NCBI GenBank assembly: GCA_023819545.1 | Contig: JAMWCA010000054.1 | Location: forward strand, 1 to 8,286 | From: Candidatus Omnitrophota bacterium | GTDB taxonomy: Bacteria; Ratteibacteria; UBA8468; B48-G9; JAFGKM01 | Reading direction: 5' to 3' | DNA length: 8,286 nt | Shown: piece after piece, positions 1 through 6,530 of the stretch | Layout: each line of letters begins with the position of its first letter | Position numbering within the stretch: position 1 is the first letter of the stretch | Notes under the pieces: generated by a model | What the model was told of the DNA's origin: nothing | What the model saw: only the letters and a program-made list of their open reading frames with translations | Databases searched by the model: none | Position numbers and translations under genes: made by a program

Positions 1-132
1 GAGTTTATCATAAAGGAACTTGAAGGTTGGGCACCCCATATCGTTTATATAAATGGCCAGAGTGTTCTAACTCCAAAAACTTGGGAAGTAAGATATATTG
101 AGTCAGAGTTTAAAAGTTTGATGGAGGCTTGA
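1..132 (+). CDS. C-terminal end of an upstream protein, possibly a type III-like DNA methyltransferase (Mod); 5' truncated
   Basis: Frame 1 is open from the first base and ends at TGA 130-132, giving the last 43 residues of a protein that starts outside the window. The tail contains the strings VYINGQSV and SEFKSLMEA. No catalytic motif falls inside the window, so the function cannot be read directly. The suggestion that it is a site-specific DNA methyltransferase is an inference from two points: it is the first of three tightly packed genes whose third is a Res-like helicase-nuclease, and a short 'YxNG ... EFKxLM' ending seems familiar from such methyltransferases, although I cannot verify that. 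Its last codons contain the ribosome binding site of the next gene, so the two are probably translationally coupled. The reading frame and end are solid; the product name is tentative. Confidence 0.55.
   Translation, partial: EFIIKELEGWAPHIVYINGQSVLTPKTWEVRYIESEFKSLMEA
123..127 (+). promoter_or_regulatory. Ribosome binding site (GGAGG) for the DarT-DarG fusion gene
   Basis: GGAGG lies 6 nt before the ATG at 134 and sits inside the last codons of the upstream gene, whose TGA ends one base before that ATG. It supports ATG 134 as the true start and suggests that the toxin-antitoxin fusion is translated in concert with the preceding gene. Confidence 0.8.
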
Positions 133-133
133 A

Positions 134-1297
134 ATGTTAAAATTAAGAGGACTTTATTATATAACTCACATAGATAATATTCCTTCAATTTTGGAAAGAG
201 GTATTTTATGCCATAGACGAGTAGAAGAAGAGAAAATACAATTTACTCCTATATATGATGCTGATATAGTTTCAAATAGAAAAAATAGAGATGTGGCCGA
301 TGGTAGAAATTTATGGGATTTTGCCAATCTATATTTTCAACCAAGAAATGCAATGCTTTATCGAGTACTTTTTCTTAGTGAAGTAAAAAAAGAAGATATT
401 GCAATCATAGGGTTAAAAAGTAGTATATTAGATAGAGATGACATACTTGTTACTACAGGTAATGCAGTAAGTCAAAATACTCAAATTTTATCTAAGAAAG
501 AGGCGAAAAAGGAGATTAAAAATATTAGAGAAAAAGTTGACAGAGAATGGTGGGCATTTGAAGATGGTTCTAAAAGAGAGTTAATGGCAGAGTTTTTGGT
601 GCCTGATAAGGTTCCTAGCGATTATATTAGCGAAATATATGTTCCTAGCTACGAGTCATTAAAAAAATTGCAGTCCCAAATAGGTGTAAACATACCTATT
701 ATTCCTGAACCAGAATTGTTCTTTCTTCCTTCTCGAAAAATTAAAATTACAGAAAATCTTTCTCTTGTTGAAGGGGATATGTTTTTTTCAAGAATGCAAA
801 CATTGACTATAAGTGTTAATACTGTTGGTGTAATGGGAAAAGGACTTGCCTCAAGAGCAAAATATCAATTCCCTGATGTATATGTCAAATATCAGGATTT
901 GTGTAAAAATCAAACCCTTAAAATGGGAAAACCTTATCTTTATAAACGCGAAACATCTTTAGACTATATTCTGGCAGATGAATCAGAAAGGCTGACTAAT
1001 TTAAATTTACAGACATGGTTTTTATTTTTCCCTACCAAAACTGATTGGAGAAAAATGGCTGATTTAAACGGAATAGAGGAAGGATTAAAATGGCTTATTA
1101 GCAATTACAAAAAAGAAGGGATAAAGTCTTTGGCAATACCAGCATTAGGCTGTGGACTTGGTTGGTTAGAATGGGGAATTGTTGGGCCCAGATTATGTAG
1201 TTATTTAAAAAAATTAGATATCCCTGTGCAATTATATTTACCCCTTGAAAGAAAAATTTCCGATGAACAACTTTCAAAAGAATTTTTGCTGGGTTGA
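134..1297 (+). CDS. darTG: Single-chain DarT-DarG: DNA ADP-ribosyltransferase toxin fused to its macrodomain antitoxin
   Basis: The 387-aa protein has two recognisable halves. Residues about 5-185 match DarT (DUF4433). YITHIDNIPSIL (9-20) carries the NAD-site His12, YFQPRNAMLY (67-76) carries Arg71, and LMAEFLVPDKVP (150-161) carries the likely catalytic Glu153. Residues about 203-375 match the DarG macrodomain, with NTVGVMGKGLA (229-239), FFPTKTDW (298-305) and AIPALGCGLGWLEW (334-347). Lys302 probably corresponds to the catalytic Lys of characterised DarG. A proline-rich linker (about 187-200) joins the halves. In the family, DarT adds ADP-ribose to thymidine in single-stranded DNA and DarG removes it; DarTG pairs act against phage. 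No signal peptide is visible, so it should be cytoplasmic. Both active sites look intact. The fusion is unusual, since the studied systems are two genes. It sits between a possible Mod and a Res-like gene, suggesting a guard role in a restriction operon. Confidence 0.9.
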   Translation: MLKLRGLYYITHIDNIPSILERGILCHRRVEEEKIQFTPIYDADIVSNRKNRDVADGRNLWDFANLYFQPRNAMLYRVLFLSEVKKEDIAIIGLKSSILDRDDILVTTGNAVSQNTQILSKKEAKKEIKNIREKVDREWWAFEDGSKRELMAEFLVPDKVPSDYISEIYVPSYESLKKLQSQIGVNIPIIPEPELFFLPSRKIKITENLSLVEGDMFFSRMQTLTISVNTVGVMGKGLASRAKYQFPDVYVKYQDLCKNQTLKMGKPYLYKRETSLDYILADESERLTNLNLQTWFLFFPTKTDWRKMADLNGIEEGLKWLISNYKKEGIKSLAIPALGCGLGWLEWGIVGPRLCSYLKKLDIPVQLYLPLERKISDEQLSKEFLLG

Positions 1298-1303
1298 TAT
1301 CAT

Positions 1304-4300
1304 ATGAAGATAGAAAAATATCTTATCCTCAACAAATATCTGCTCTCACTTTTTGGAGTGAATGATATAAAACACTTGCTTAATGAACTAAAAAACAAAA
1401 GTGAGGGTGTAGACAGCGATGGAAGAGGTTATTTTGTTAATGCTCTGCGAGGAATTGAAAATCTTAAAATATCAGAGGATACTCTTTTGAGGTATGATGA
1501 AAACATCCAATCATATGTTAAAAAAATAAACTTTAGGCGTGAGCCAGTTTCACTGAAATACTTTCAATATCTCGCTGTGCTTTTTACAGAGATTGTTCTT
1601 GATAATCTTAAAAACAAAAAGTTTGAATTTTTATATGAATTAAACAAGTTTTTAAGCGAATACAAACAAGAGCAAGATATTCAAATTTTAGGTGAGTTTA
1701 CAGAGAACAATTTACGAAAACTTGCTTTCTGGATGGCAACTGGTTCTGGAAAGACATTGATAATGCATATAAACTATTATCAATTCTTCAATTACAAATT
1801 ATTTTCACCTGACAACATTCTCTTAATTACTCCAAACGAAGGGCTTTCAAAACAGCATTTTGAAGAACTTCAAAAAAGTGGTATTCCCTGCAATCTTTAC
1901 AGTGGAAGTTTAAATGGAGGGTTAAGAAGTGAAAATGAAATTCTGGTTATAGAGATGACAAAATTTGTGGAAGAGAAAAAGGGTGCAGGAGTAACTCTTC
2001 CAGTTGATACTTTTGAAGGAAGGGATCTTGTTTTTGTTGATGAAGGGCATAAGGGTAAAAAGTCAGAAGAACAAAAATGGGCAAAGTTAAGAAATAAACT
2101 TGCTGGGAACACCCCTTACTCCTCTATGAGAGGGGATGGTTTTGTTTTTGAATACAGTGCTACTTTCGGACAGATTTTGAGTGAAAGCGAAGAAGAAATA
2201 CTTGAAGAGTATGCTAAATCTATCGTTTTTGATTATTCTTATAAATACTTTTATCTTGATGGTTATGGCAAAGATTTTAATGTTTTGAATGTAAAACACC
2301 CCGGACCTACGGGACACCCCTCTACAAGAGGGGAACACCCCGTCTGCTCACGCAGACACCCCTCTACAAGAGGGGAATGGGAACAGGAATTTCAGGAAGG
2401 GATGTTTGTTGCCAATCTTTTATCCTTTTATGAGCAAATTCTTGTCTATGAAAAAAATAAGGAATTAGCAAAGGAATATAACATTGAAAAGCCCCTATGG
2501 ATTTTTGTTGGAACCACTGTTACAGGAAAAGAGGAAGAGTCCGATGTAATTCAGATTGTGGAGTTTATAAAAAGGGTAATAGATGATGAAGATTGGGTAA
2601 ATGGGTGGGTAAATAAGATAATGAACGGGAAAACAAACTTAAAAGATGAAGAAGGTAAAGATGTATTTAAGGATAGATTTAAATATTTAAGGAAAAACCC
2701 CATTGATTTTGATGACCTTTACAGAAGGATTTTCGGTGGAAGGGGAAGTTTTGGTTCATATGTGTTAAGAAATGCAGAAGGAGAGATAGGATTAAAGGTT
2801 GGAGAGAATGAATATTTTGGAGTTATAAATATTGGGGACGTCTCTGGACTCAAAAAACAACTTGAGAAAAAAGGAATATTGGTTGAAGAGGACGCAATTT
2901 CTGGCTCTCTCTTTGATGACATTAAAAAAGAAAGTTCTAAAATAAATATCCTTATTGGTTCAAAGAAGTTCATTGAGGGATGGGATACCTGGCGTGTTTC
3001 CTCAATGGGACTTTTGAATATAGGGAAAGGACAAGGACCACAGATTATCCAGTTATTTGGAAGGGGGGTGAGATTAAAAGGGAAAGGAATGTCATTAAAA
3101 AGAAGCGGTGAAAATTTACAGATTAAACTTTTAGAGACACTCAATATTTATGGGATTAAGGCTGACTATTTGAACAAATTTTTAGATGCCATAAGAAAAG
3201 AGGAAGTGGAGTTTGAAACTATTGAGATACCTGTTCAGTTTCAGCATGAGGAAAAATGGGAAACCCTTTATACTCTTTCCAAACCAGAAAACAAGTTTGA
3301 AGAAAAGAAGATTTTAAAGTTAGAGATTGATGATAGAATCTACATTACTGTTGACCTTCTGCCAAAAATATCAATATATCTGGCAAAGGAGAGAAAAGAA
3401 GAGGGAATAAAAGCAGAAAAGATAAAGTCAGTAGTCCAAGACCAAAGGGATAAACTAAAGGAAAAAATAGATCTATTGGATTGGGAAAGGATATACAAAG
3501 AAATAGTAGAATTTAAAGTTCAAAGGAATTATTGGAATTTTGTATTTGATAAGGAGACACTTAAAAAAATTATTTTATCTGATAAGTATTCCATCTTTTC
3601 ACTTCCTGAAATTTTTGAAATAAAAGAAGATAAGGACATAACATATCTGGAAAATATCGCACTCCTTGTCATCAAAAAATATATAGATTTATTTTACAGA
3701 AAAAATGCAAAGAGATTTGAAACAGAAAATTTACGCTTTTATAAAGTTGAACATCCACCTTTACCATTTATTTCTGAACGAAGACAAGGTTATATATTGC
3801 AAATAAATAAGAAAAATAAAAAATTAATTGATGAAATAAGAAAATTGGTGAAAGATTTAAAAGGATTGATTAAAAAAGAGGATACTGAAACTTTGCCAAG
3901 AATTTATTTTGATGGCTCCCTTTATGTCCCACTGTTGCTTAAAAGTAAGAAAATAGATAAGATTTCACCTGAAGGATTGGTAAAAAGTGAAGAGGATTTT
4001 GTTAGAGGATTGAGAGAGTATTTGAAGTTAAATAAAAAGAAGTTTAAAAACTATGAAATATATCTTCTAAGAAACCTTCCTAAAAGTGGAATTGGATTTC
4101 AATTAGAATGGTCAGGATTTTATCCAGATTTTATTATGTGGGTAAAAAAGGGGGAATATCAAACAATCGTTTTTATTGACCCACATGGACTTGAACATAC
4201 AAGAACTTTAAATAACGAAAAGATAATTTTTGCAGGATTTAAACCACAACAAGAAGAAAATTTGATTACCATTAAAGATATTGAAAAACGCCTTGATAAA

Positions 4301-4480
4301 AATTTGTCTCTTGAATCCTTTATCCTTTCTCCAACTAAATATGAAGATTTAAAAGAAGGCGAGACAAACTTTCCATCAAAAGAAGAATTTATAAACCATC
4401 ATGTTTTATTTTTGGAAGATAGTGATTGGTGTGAAAAATTATTTAAAAAAATTGCCTCAAGATATAATGGAAAAACTTGA
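1304..4480 (+). CDS. SF2 helicase with C-terminal PD-(D/E)XK-like nuclease, type III restriction Res-like
   Basis: This 1058-aa protein has the layout of a type III restriction Res subunit or a related defence helicase. Walker A is ATGSGKT (145-151), Walker B is VDEGHK (245-250), and motif III is the SAT of FEYSATF (282-288). RecA2 has FIEGWDTWR (556-564) as motif V and QLFGRGVRL (583-591) as motif VI. Near the C-terminus, FYPDFIMW (939-946) followed by IVFIDPHGL (955-963) resembles the PD-(D/E)XK nuclease core, but the usual Lys is His961. Residues about 331-358 are encoded by a GC-rich palindromic repeat array (2296-2377). Residues 268-278 may come from a related element. The start follows the DarTG stop by 6 nt, with only a weak Shine-Dalgarno. 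ATP-driven translocation and DNA cleavage are inferred from the family. The target site and the methyltransferase partner are not visible here. A stand-alone defence helicase is the main alternative. Confidence 0.85.
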   Translation: MKIEKYLILNKYLLSLFGVNDIKHLLNELKNKSEGVDSDGRGYFVNALRGIENLKISEDTLLRYDENIQSYVKKINFRREPVSLKYFQYLAVLFTEIVLDNLKNKKFEFLYELNKFLSEYKQEQDIQILGEFTENNLRKLAFWMATGSGKTLIMHINYYQFFNYKLFSPDNILLITPNEGLSKQHFEELQKSGIPCNLYSGSLNGGLRSENEILVIEMTKFVEEKKGAGVTLPVDTFEGRDLVFVDEGHKGKKSEEQKWAKLRNKLAGNTPYSSMRGDGFVFEYSATFGQILSESEEEILEEYAKSIVFDYSYKYFYLDGYGKDFNVLNVKHPGPTGHPSTRGEHPVCSRRHPSTRGEWEQEFQEGMFVANLLSFYEQILVYEKNKELAKEYNIEKPLWIFVGTTVTGKEEESDVIQIVEFIKRVIDDEDWVNGWVNKIMNGKTNLKDEEGKDVFKDRFKYLRKNPIDFDDLYRRIFGGRGSFGSYVLRNAEGEIGLKVGENEYFGVINIGDVSGLKKQLEKKGILVEEDAISGSLFDDIKKESSKINILIGSKKFIEGWDTWRVSSMGLLNIGKGQGPQIIQLFGRGVRLKGKGMSLKRSGENLQIKLLETLNIYGIKADYLNKFLDAIRKEEVEFETIEIPVQFQHEEKWETLYTLSKPENKFEEKKILKLEIDDRIYITVDLLPKISIYLAKERKEEGIKAEKIKSVVQDQRDKLKEKIDLLDWERIYKEIVEFKVQRNYWNFVFDKETLKKIILSDKYSIFSLPEIFEIKEDKDITYLENIALLVIKKYIDLFYRKNAKRFETENLRFYKVEHPPLPFISERRQGYILQINKKNKKLIDEIRKLVKDLKGLIKKEDTETLPRIYFDGSLYVPLLLKSKKIDKISPEGLVKSEEDFVRGLREYLKLNKKKFKNYEIYLLRNLPKSGIGFQLEWSGFYPDFIMWVKKGEYQTIVFIDPHGLEHTRTLNNEKIIFAGFKPQQEENLITIKDIEKRLDKNLSLESFILSPTKYEDLKEGETNFPSKEEFINHHVLFLEDSDWCEKLFKKIASRYNGKT
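2109..2136 (+). repeat. Possible degenerate copy of the GC-rich palindromic element inside the helicase gene
   Basis: This stretch begins with the same ACACCCC heptamer as the array at 2296-2377 and contains a hairpin. CTCCTCT (2119-2125) pairs with AGAGGGG (2129-2135) around an ATG loop, with one G-T pair. It encodes the segment around NTPYSSMRGDG, just before the conserved helicase block GFVFEYSATF. It is read in a different frame from the other array but still leaves the ORF open. The resemblance is clear but imperfect, and it could be chance. Confidence 0.5.
2296..2377 (+). repeat. In-frame array of GC-rich palindromic repeats within the helicase gene
   Basis: Four copies of ACACCCC start at 2296, 2314, 2335 and 2356. 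An identical 23-bp segment occurs at 2313-2335 and 2355-2377, 42 bp apart. Each copy holds a perfect hairpin of 7 bp, CCCCTCT/AGAGGGG, with an ACA loop. Between them, GTCTGC (2342-2347) pairs perfectly with GCAGAC (2352-2357). A smaller CCCG/CGGG stem lies at 2300-2313. The block is far richer in G+C than its surroundings. It is translated as the low-complexity stretch HPSTRGE-HPVCSRR-HPSTRGE between the two RecA domains. The period is a multiple of three, so the frame is kept. It looks like a dispersed palindromic element that has inserted into a gene, comparable in kind to Rickettsia palindromic elements, but its family is not known to me. Confidence 0.85.
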
Positions 4481-4586
4481 CCAGTTAAGTATTGATTTCC
4501 AGAGAAATTATCTTGTAGAACGACTTGAACTTTGGATTGGAAATTGCTTAAAAGACGACTTAGAAAAAATCGGTATTAAAAATTAA
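4467..4586 (+). CDS. Small 39-aa ORF overlapping the helicase 3' end; function unknown
   Basis: ATG 4467 opens a 39-codon frame that overlaps the last 14 nt of the helicase gene and ends at TAA 4584-4586. The product is charged and probably helical, with the strings LSIDFQRNYLVERLEL and CLKDDLEKIGIKN. I do not recognise it. No good Shine-Dalgarno precedes it, so translation would rely on coupling to the helicase stop. Points for it being real are the plausible amphipathic composition and the operon-like overlap. Points against are its length and the lack of a ribosome binding site. It could also be the remnant of a longer gene whose remainder has been lost. The frame stays open back to 4401, but that upper part lies inside helicase coding sequence and I do not count it. 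Confidence 0.4.
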   Translation: MEKLDQLSIDFQRNYLVERLELWIGNCLKDDLEKIGIKN

Positions 4587-4628
4587 CACATACCATTATT
4601 TTATCTTCTATCCTAAAATTTTATTAAT

Positions 4629-4657
4629 TTGACCAAATTTTTGTTGTTTTGTAGAAT
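4629..4657 (+). promoter_or_regulatory. Sigma70-like promoter of the tyrS operon
   Basis: TTGACC (4629-4634) and TAGAAT (4652-4657) are separated by 17 bp, and each differs from consensus at one position. Transcription would start about 7 nt downstream, near 4664-4666, which is at the tyrS ATG itself. A short inverted repeat, AATTTG-AC-CAAATT (4626-4639), overlaps the -35 box and could be an operator, though in such AT-rich DNA it may be chance. The spacer 4587-4665 shows no GC-rich terminator hairpin for the upstream operon. Confidence 0.55.
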
Positions 4658-4665
4658 TTATAATT

Positions 4666-5877
4666 ATGATGAAAGAAATTGAGAAACAATTAGAAATAAT
4701 TAAAAGAGGGACTGTTGAGATTATTGAAGAGGAAGAATTGAAAAAAAAGTTAAAAGAATCAATTGAGAAAAATAAACCATTAAGAATTAAATATGGAATT
4801 GACCCAACTTCACCAGAAATACATCTTGGTCATACTGTTCCGATAAAAAAACTTAAGGACTTTCAAATTTTGGGACATAAAGTTATATTTTTAATTGGTG
4901 ATTTTACAGCAAGAATAGGAGACCCAACAGGGAGAAAAGAAACAAGGCCAATTTTATCTGTAGAAGAAATACAAAAAAATTTATCAACATATAAAGAACA
5001 AGTAAGCAAAATTCTTGATATAGAAAAAACAGAGTTTGTTTATAATTCTTTCTGGCTATCAAAATTAAATCTTGAACAAATTATAAAACTGACATCAATT
5101 TTTACAGTTGCACAAATACTTGAAAGAGAGGACTTTACAGAAAGATATAAAAGTAAAAATCCTATTTTTTTACATGAATTTTTATACCCACTTTTGCAAG
5201 GTTATGACTCTTATGTTTTAAATGCAGATGTTGAATTAGGAGCAACAGAACAGAAGTTTAACCTTCTTGCTGGAAGAACAATCCAGTCATATTTAGGACA
5301 AGAAAAGCAAGTTGTTATAACTATGCCCATACTTGTTGGAACTGACGGAAAATTAAAGATGAGTAAAAGTTATAGTAATCATATACCAATAAATACTTCT
5401 CATTTTGATATGTTTGGGAAGATAATGTCTATACCAGATAATATAATGGATGATTATTTTTCTCTTCTTACAAATATCCAACCAGAAATCTATAAAAATT
5501 TAATTAAAAAAAATCCAAGAGATGCAAAAGCATTTCTTGCGAAAGAAATTGTAAAGTCATTTTTTGATGAAAAAAAGGCAGAGCAAGCAGAAATTGAGTT
5601 TAATAAGATTTTTAGAGAAAAAGAAGTTCCAACTGAAATCCCAGAGATTGAGGTAAAAGATGAAATTCTTGACCAAAATGGAGAGATTGAAATAATTGAC
5701 TTAATTTATAAAACAAATATGGTTAGTTCAAAATCAGAAGGAAAACGTCTTATAATTCAAAAAGCAGTTAAAATAGATAAGGAAGTTATTTTAGACCCAT
5801 TTAAAAAAATTAAAATAAAAAATGGTATGATAATAAAAATTGGGAAAAGAAAATTTTTTAAGTTAAAAAGGGGATAA
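4666..5877 (+). CDS. tyrS: Tyrosyl-tRNA synthetase
   Basis: TyrRS is a class I aminoacyl-tRNA synthetase. It activates tyrosine with ATP and charges tRNA-Tyr in the cytoplasm. The 403-aa length is typical. The nucleotide-binding HIGH motif is HLGH (53-56), preceded by YGIDPTSPEI, and the KMSKS loop is KMSKS (231-235). LYPLLQGYDSYVL (173-185) holds the Tyr174, Gln178 and Asp181 positions of the tyrosine pocket. Residues about 341-400 form the C-terminal S4 RNA-binding domain, including the SKSEGKRLI string. The sequence resembles the second bacterial TyrRS subtype more than the E. coli type, judged by eye. Two ATG codons lie in tandem at 4666 and 4669, and either could be the start. Neither has a Shine-Dalgarno sequence, and the promoter sits directly upstream. 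I see no T-box leader. It heads the housekeeping operon, and the aldolase gene follows after 2 nt. Confidence 0.97.
   Translation: MMKEIEKQLEIIKRGTVEIIEEEELKKKLKESIEKNKPLRIKYGIDPTSPEIHLGHTVPIKKLKDFQILGHKVIFLIGDFTARIGDPTGRKETRPILSVEEIQKNLSTYKEQVSKILDIEKTEFVYNSFWLSKLNLEQIIKLTSIFTVAQILEREDFTERYKSKNPIFLHEFLYPLLQGYDSYVLNADVELGATEQKFNLLAGRTIQSYLGQEKQVVITMPILVGTDGKLKMSKSYSNHIPINTSHFDMFGKIMSIPDNIMDDYFSLLTNIQPEIYKNLIKKNPRDAKAFLAKEIVKSFFDEKKAEQAEIEFNKIFREKEVPTEIPEIEVKDEILDQNGEIEIIDLIYKTNMVSSKSEGKRLIIQKAVKIDKEVILDPFKKIKIKNGMIIKIGKRKFFKLKRG
5868..5874 (+). promoter_or_regulatory. Ribosome binding site (AAGGGGA) for the class II aldolase gene
   Basis: This purine run at the end of tyrS lies 5 nt before ATG 5880 and overlaps the last tyrS codons. 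It supports ATG 5880 as the start and tight linkage of the two genes. Confidence 0.6.
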
Positions 5878-5879
5878 AT

Positions 5880-6530
5880 ATGGAAGAAATAAGAAAAAAA
5901 CTCACTGAAATTGGTAAAAAAATTGTTGAAAAAGGTCTTGTTGCAGGTCCTGGTGGAAATATAAGTGCAAAAGATGGTGATTTTGTTTATCTTTCTCCAA
6001 GTGGTTTTTTTCTTGATGAAATAAAAGAGGACCAATGGGTTAAAGTTAATTTGAAAACTGGAGAAATTTTTGGAGATTTAAGGCCAACTTGTGAAATATC
6101 AATGCATCTTGGCATATATATTGAAAGACCAGATATTAAAGCAGTCATACATACACATCCTCCTATAACTTTAGGTCTAATTTCTGCAGGTATCAAATTT
6201 AAACCATTTTTTCCTGATTATGTTGCTATACTTGGAAAAGAAGTCCCTATAATTGATTATGTTGTCCCTGCTGGTGAAGAAATAAGAAAAGCAGTATGTA
6301 ACGAAATAAAAAGGGTAAATGTAGTTCTTCTTAAAAATCATGGTGTTGTTGCTGTCGGAGAATCAATAAAAGAAAGTTATACAAGAAGTTTGATTGTTGA
6401 AGAAGCGGCAAAATCAATTTTTGTAGGAATTCTATGTGGCAAATTAAAGTGTTTTACAAAAAAAGAAATTGAAAAGATAGAGAAACTTGAAGCAGAAGAT
6501 TATAGAAAAGCACTTCTTAAAAATCTATGA
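5880..6530 (+). CDS. Class II aldolase/adducin-family zinc enzyme (FucA-like)
   Basis: The 216-aa protein is a full-length member of the zinc-dependent class II aldolase/adducin family, which includes L-fuculose-1-phosphate aldolase (FucA), ribulose-5-phosphate epimerase (AraD) and methylthioribulose-1-phosphate dehydratase (MtnB). GPGGNIS (23-29) forms the phosphate-binding loop. Glu72 in RPTCEISMH fits the catalytic acid of FucA. The metal ligands are His91 and His93 in HTHPP and His154 in KNHGVVAVG. Aldolase chemistry on a phosphorylated sugar is the family expectation, but the exact substrate cannot be read from the sequence. The gene begins 2 nt after tyrS, and its TGA overlaps the folP ATG by 4 nt, so the two are probably translationally coupled. 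That linkage raises the question of a pterin-related or glycolaldehyde role, which is speculation. No secretion signal is seen. Confidence 0.9.
   Translation: MEEIRKKLTEIGKKIVEKGLVAGPGGNISAKDGDFVYLSPSGFFLDEIKEDQWVKVNLKTGEIFGDLRPTCEISMHLGIYIERPDIKAVIHTHPPITLGLISAGIKFKPFFPDYVAILGKEVPIIDYVVPAGEEIRKAVCNEIKRVNVVLLKNHGVVAVGESIKESYTRSLIVEEAAKSIFVGILCGKLKCFTKKEIEKIEKLEAEDYRKALLKNL

Noticed and set aside
36..42. GCACCCC near the window start as another copy of the palindromic element
   Set aside because: It has only the CACCCC core, with no following hairpin, and encodes ordinary residues of the upstream protein.
2296..2377. CRISPR-like array or intein in the helicase
   Set aside because: There are only two exact 23-bp copies, the intervening sequence is itself palindromic, and the whole block is translated. 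The insert is about 28 residues, far too short for an intein, and has no splicing motifs.
1897..3144. Minus-strand ORFs of 71, 83 and 141 codons opposite the helicase
   Set aside because: They lie wholly or almost wholly antisense to a gene with clear helicase motifs, have low-complexity Phe/Ser/Pro-rich products typical of reverse-strand shadows, and have no ribosome binding sites.
4401..4466. Longer version of the small ORF starting at ATG 4401
   Set aside because: This part lies entirely within the helicase C-terminal coding sequence, in another frame. Only the portion from 4467 onward has any independent support.
4614..4623. TAAAATTTTA as a terminator or operator
   Set aside because: It is a short A/T-only palindrome with no stable stem, expected by chance in DNA this AT-rich.
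4659..4664. Perfect TATAAT just before the tyrS ATG as the -10 box
   Set aside because: It lies 24 bp from the TTGACC box and would start transcription inside the coding region. TAGAAT at 4652-4657 has ideal spacing.
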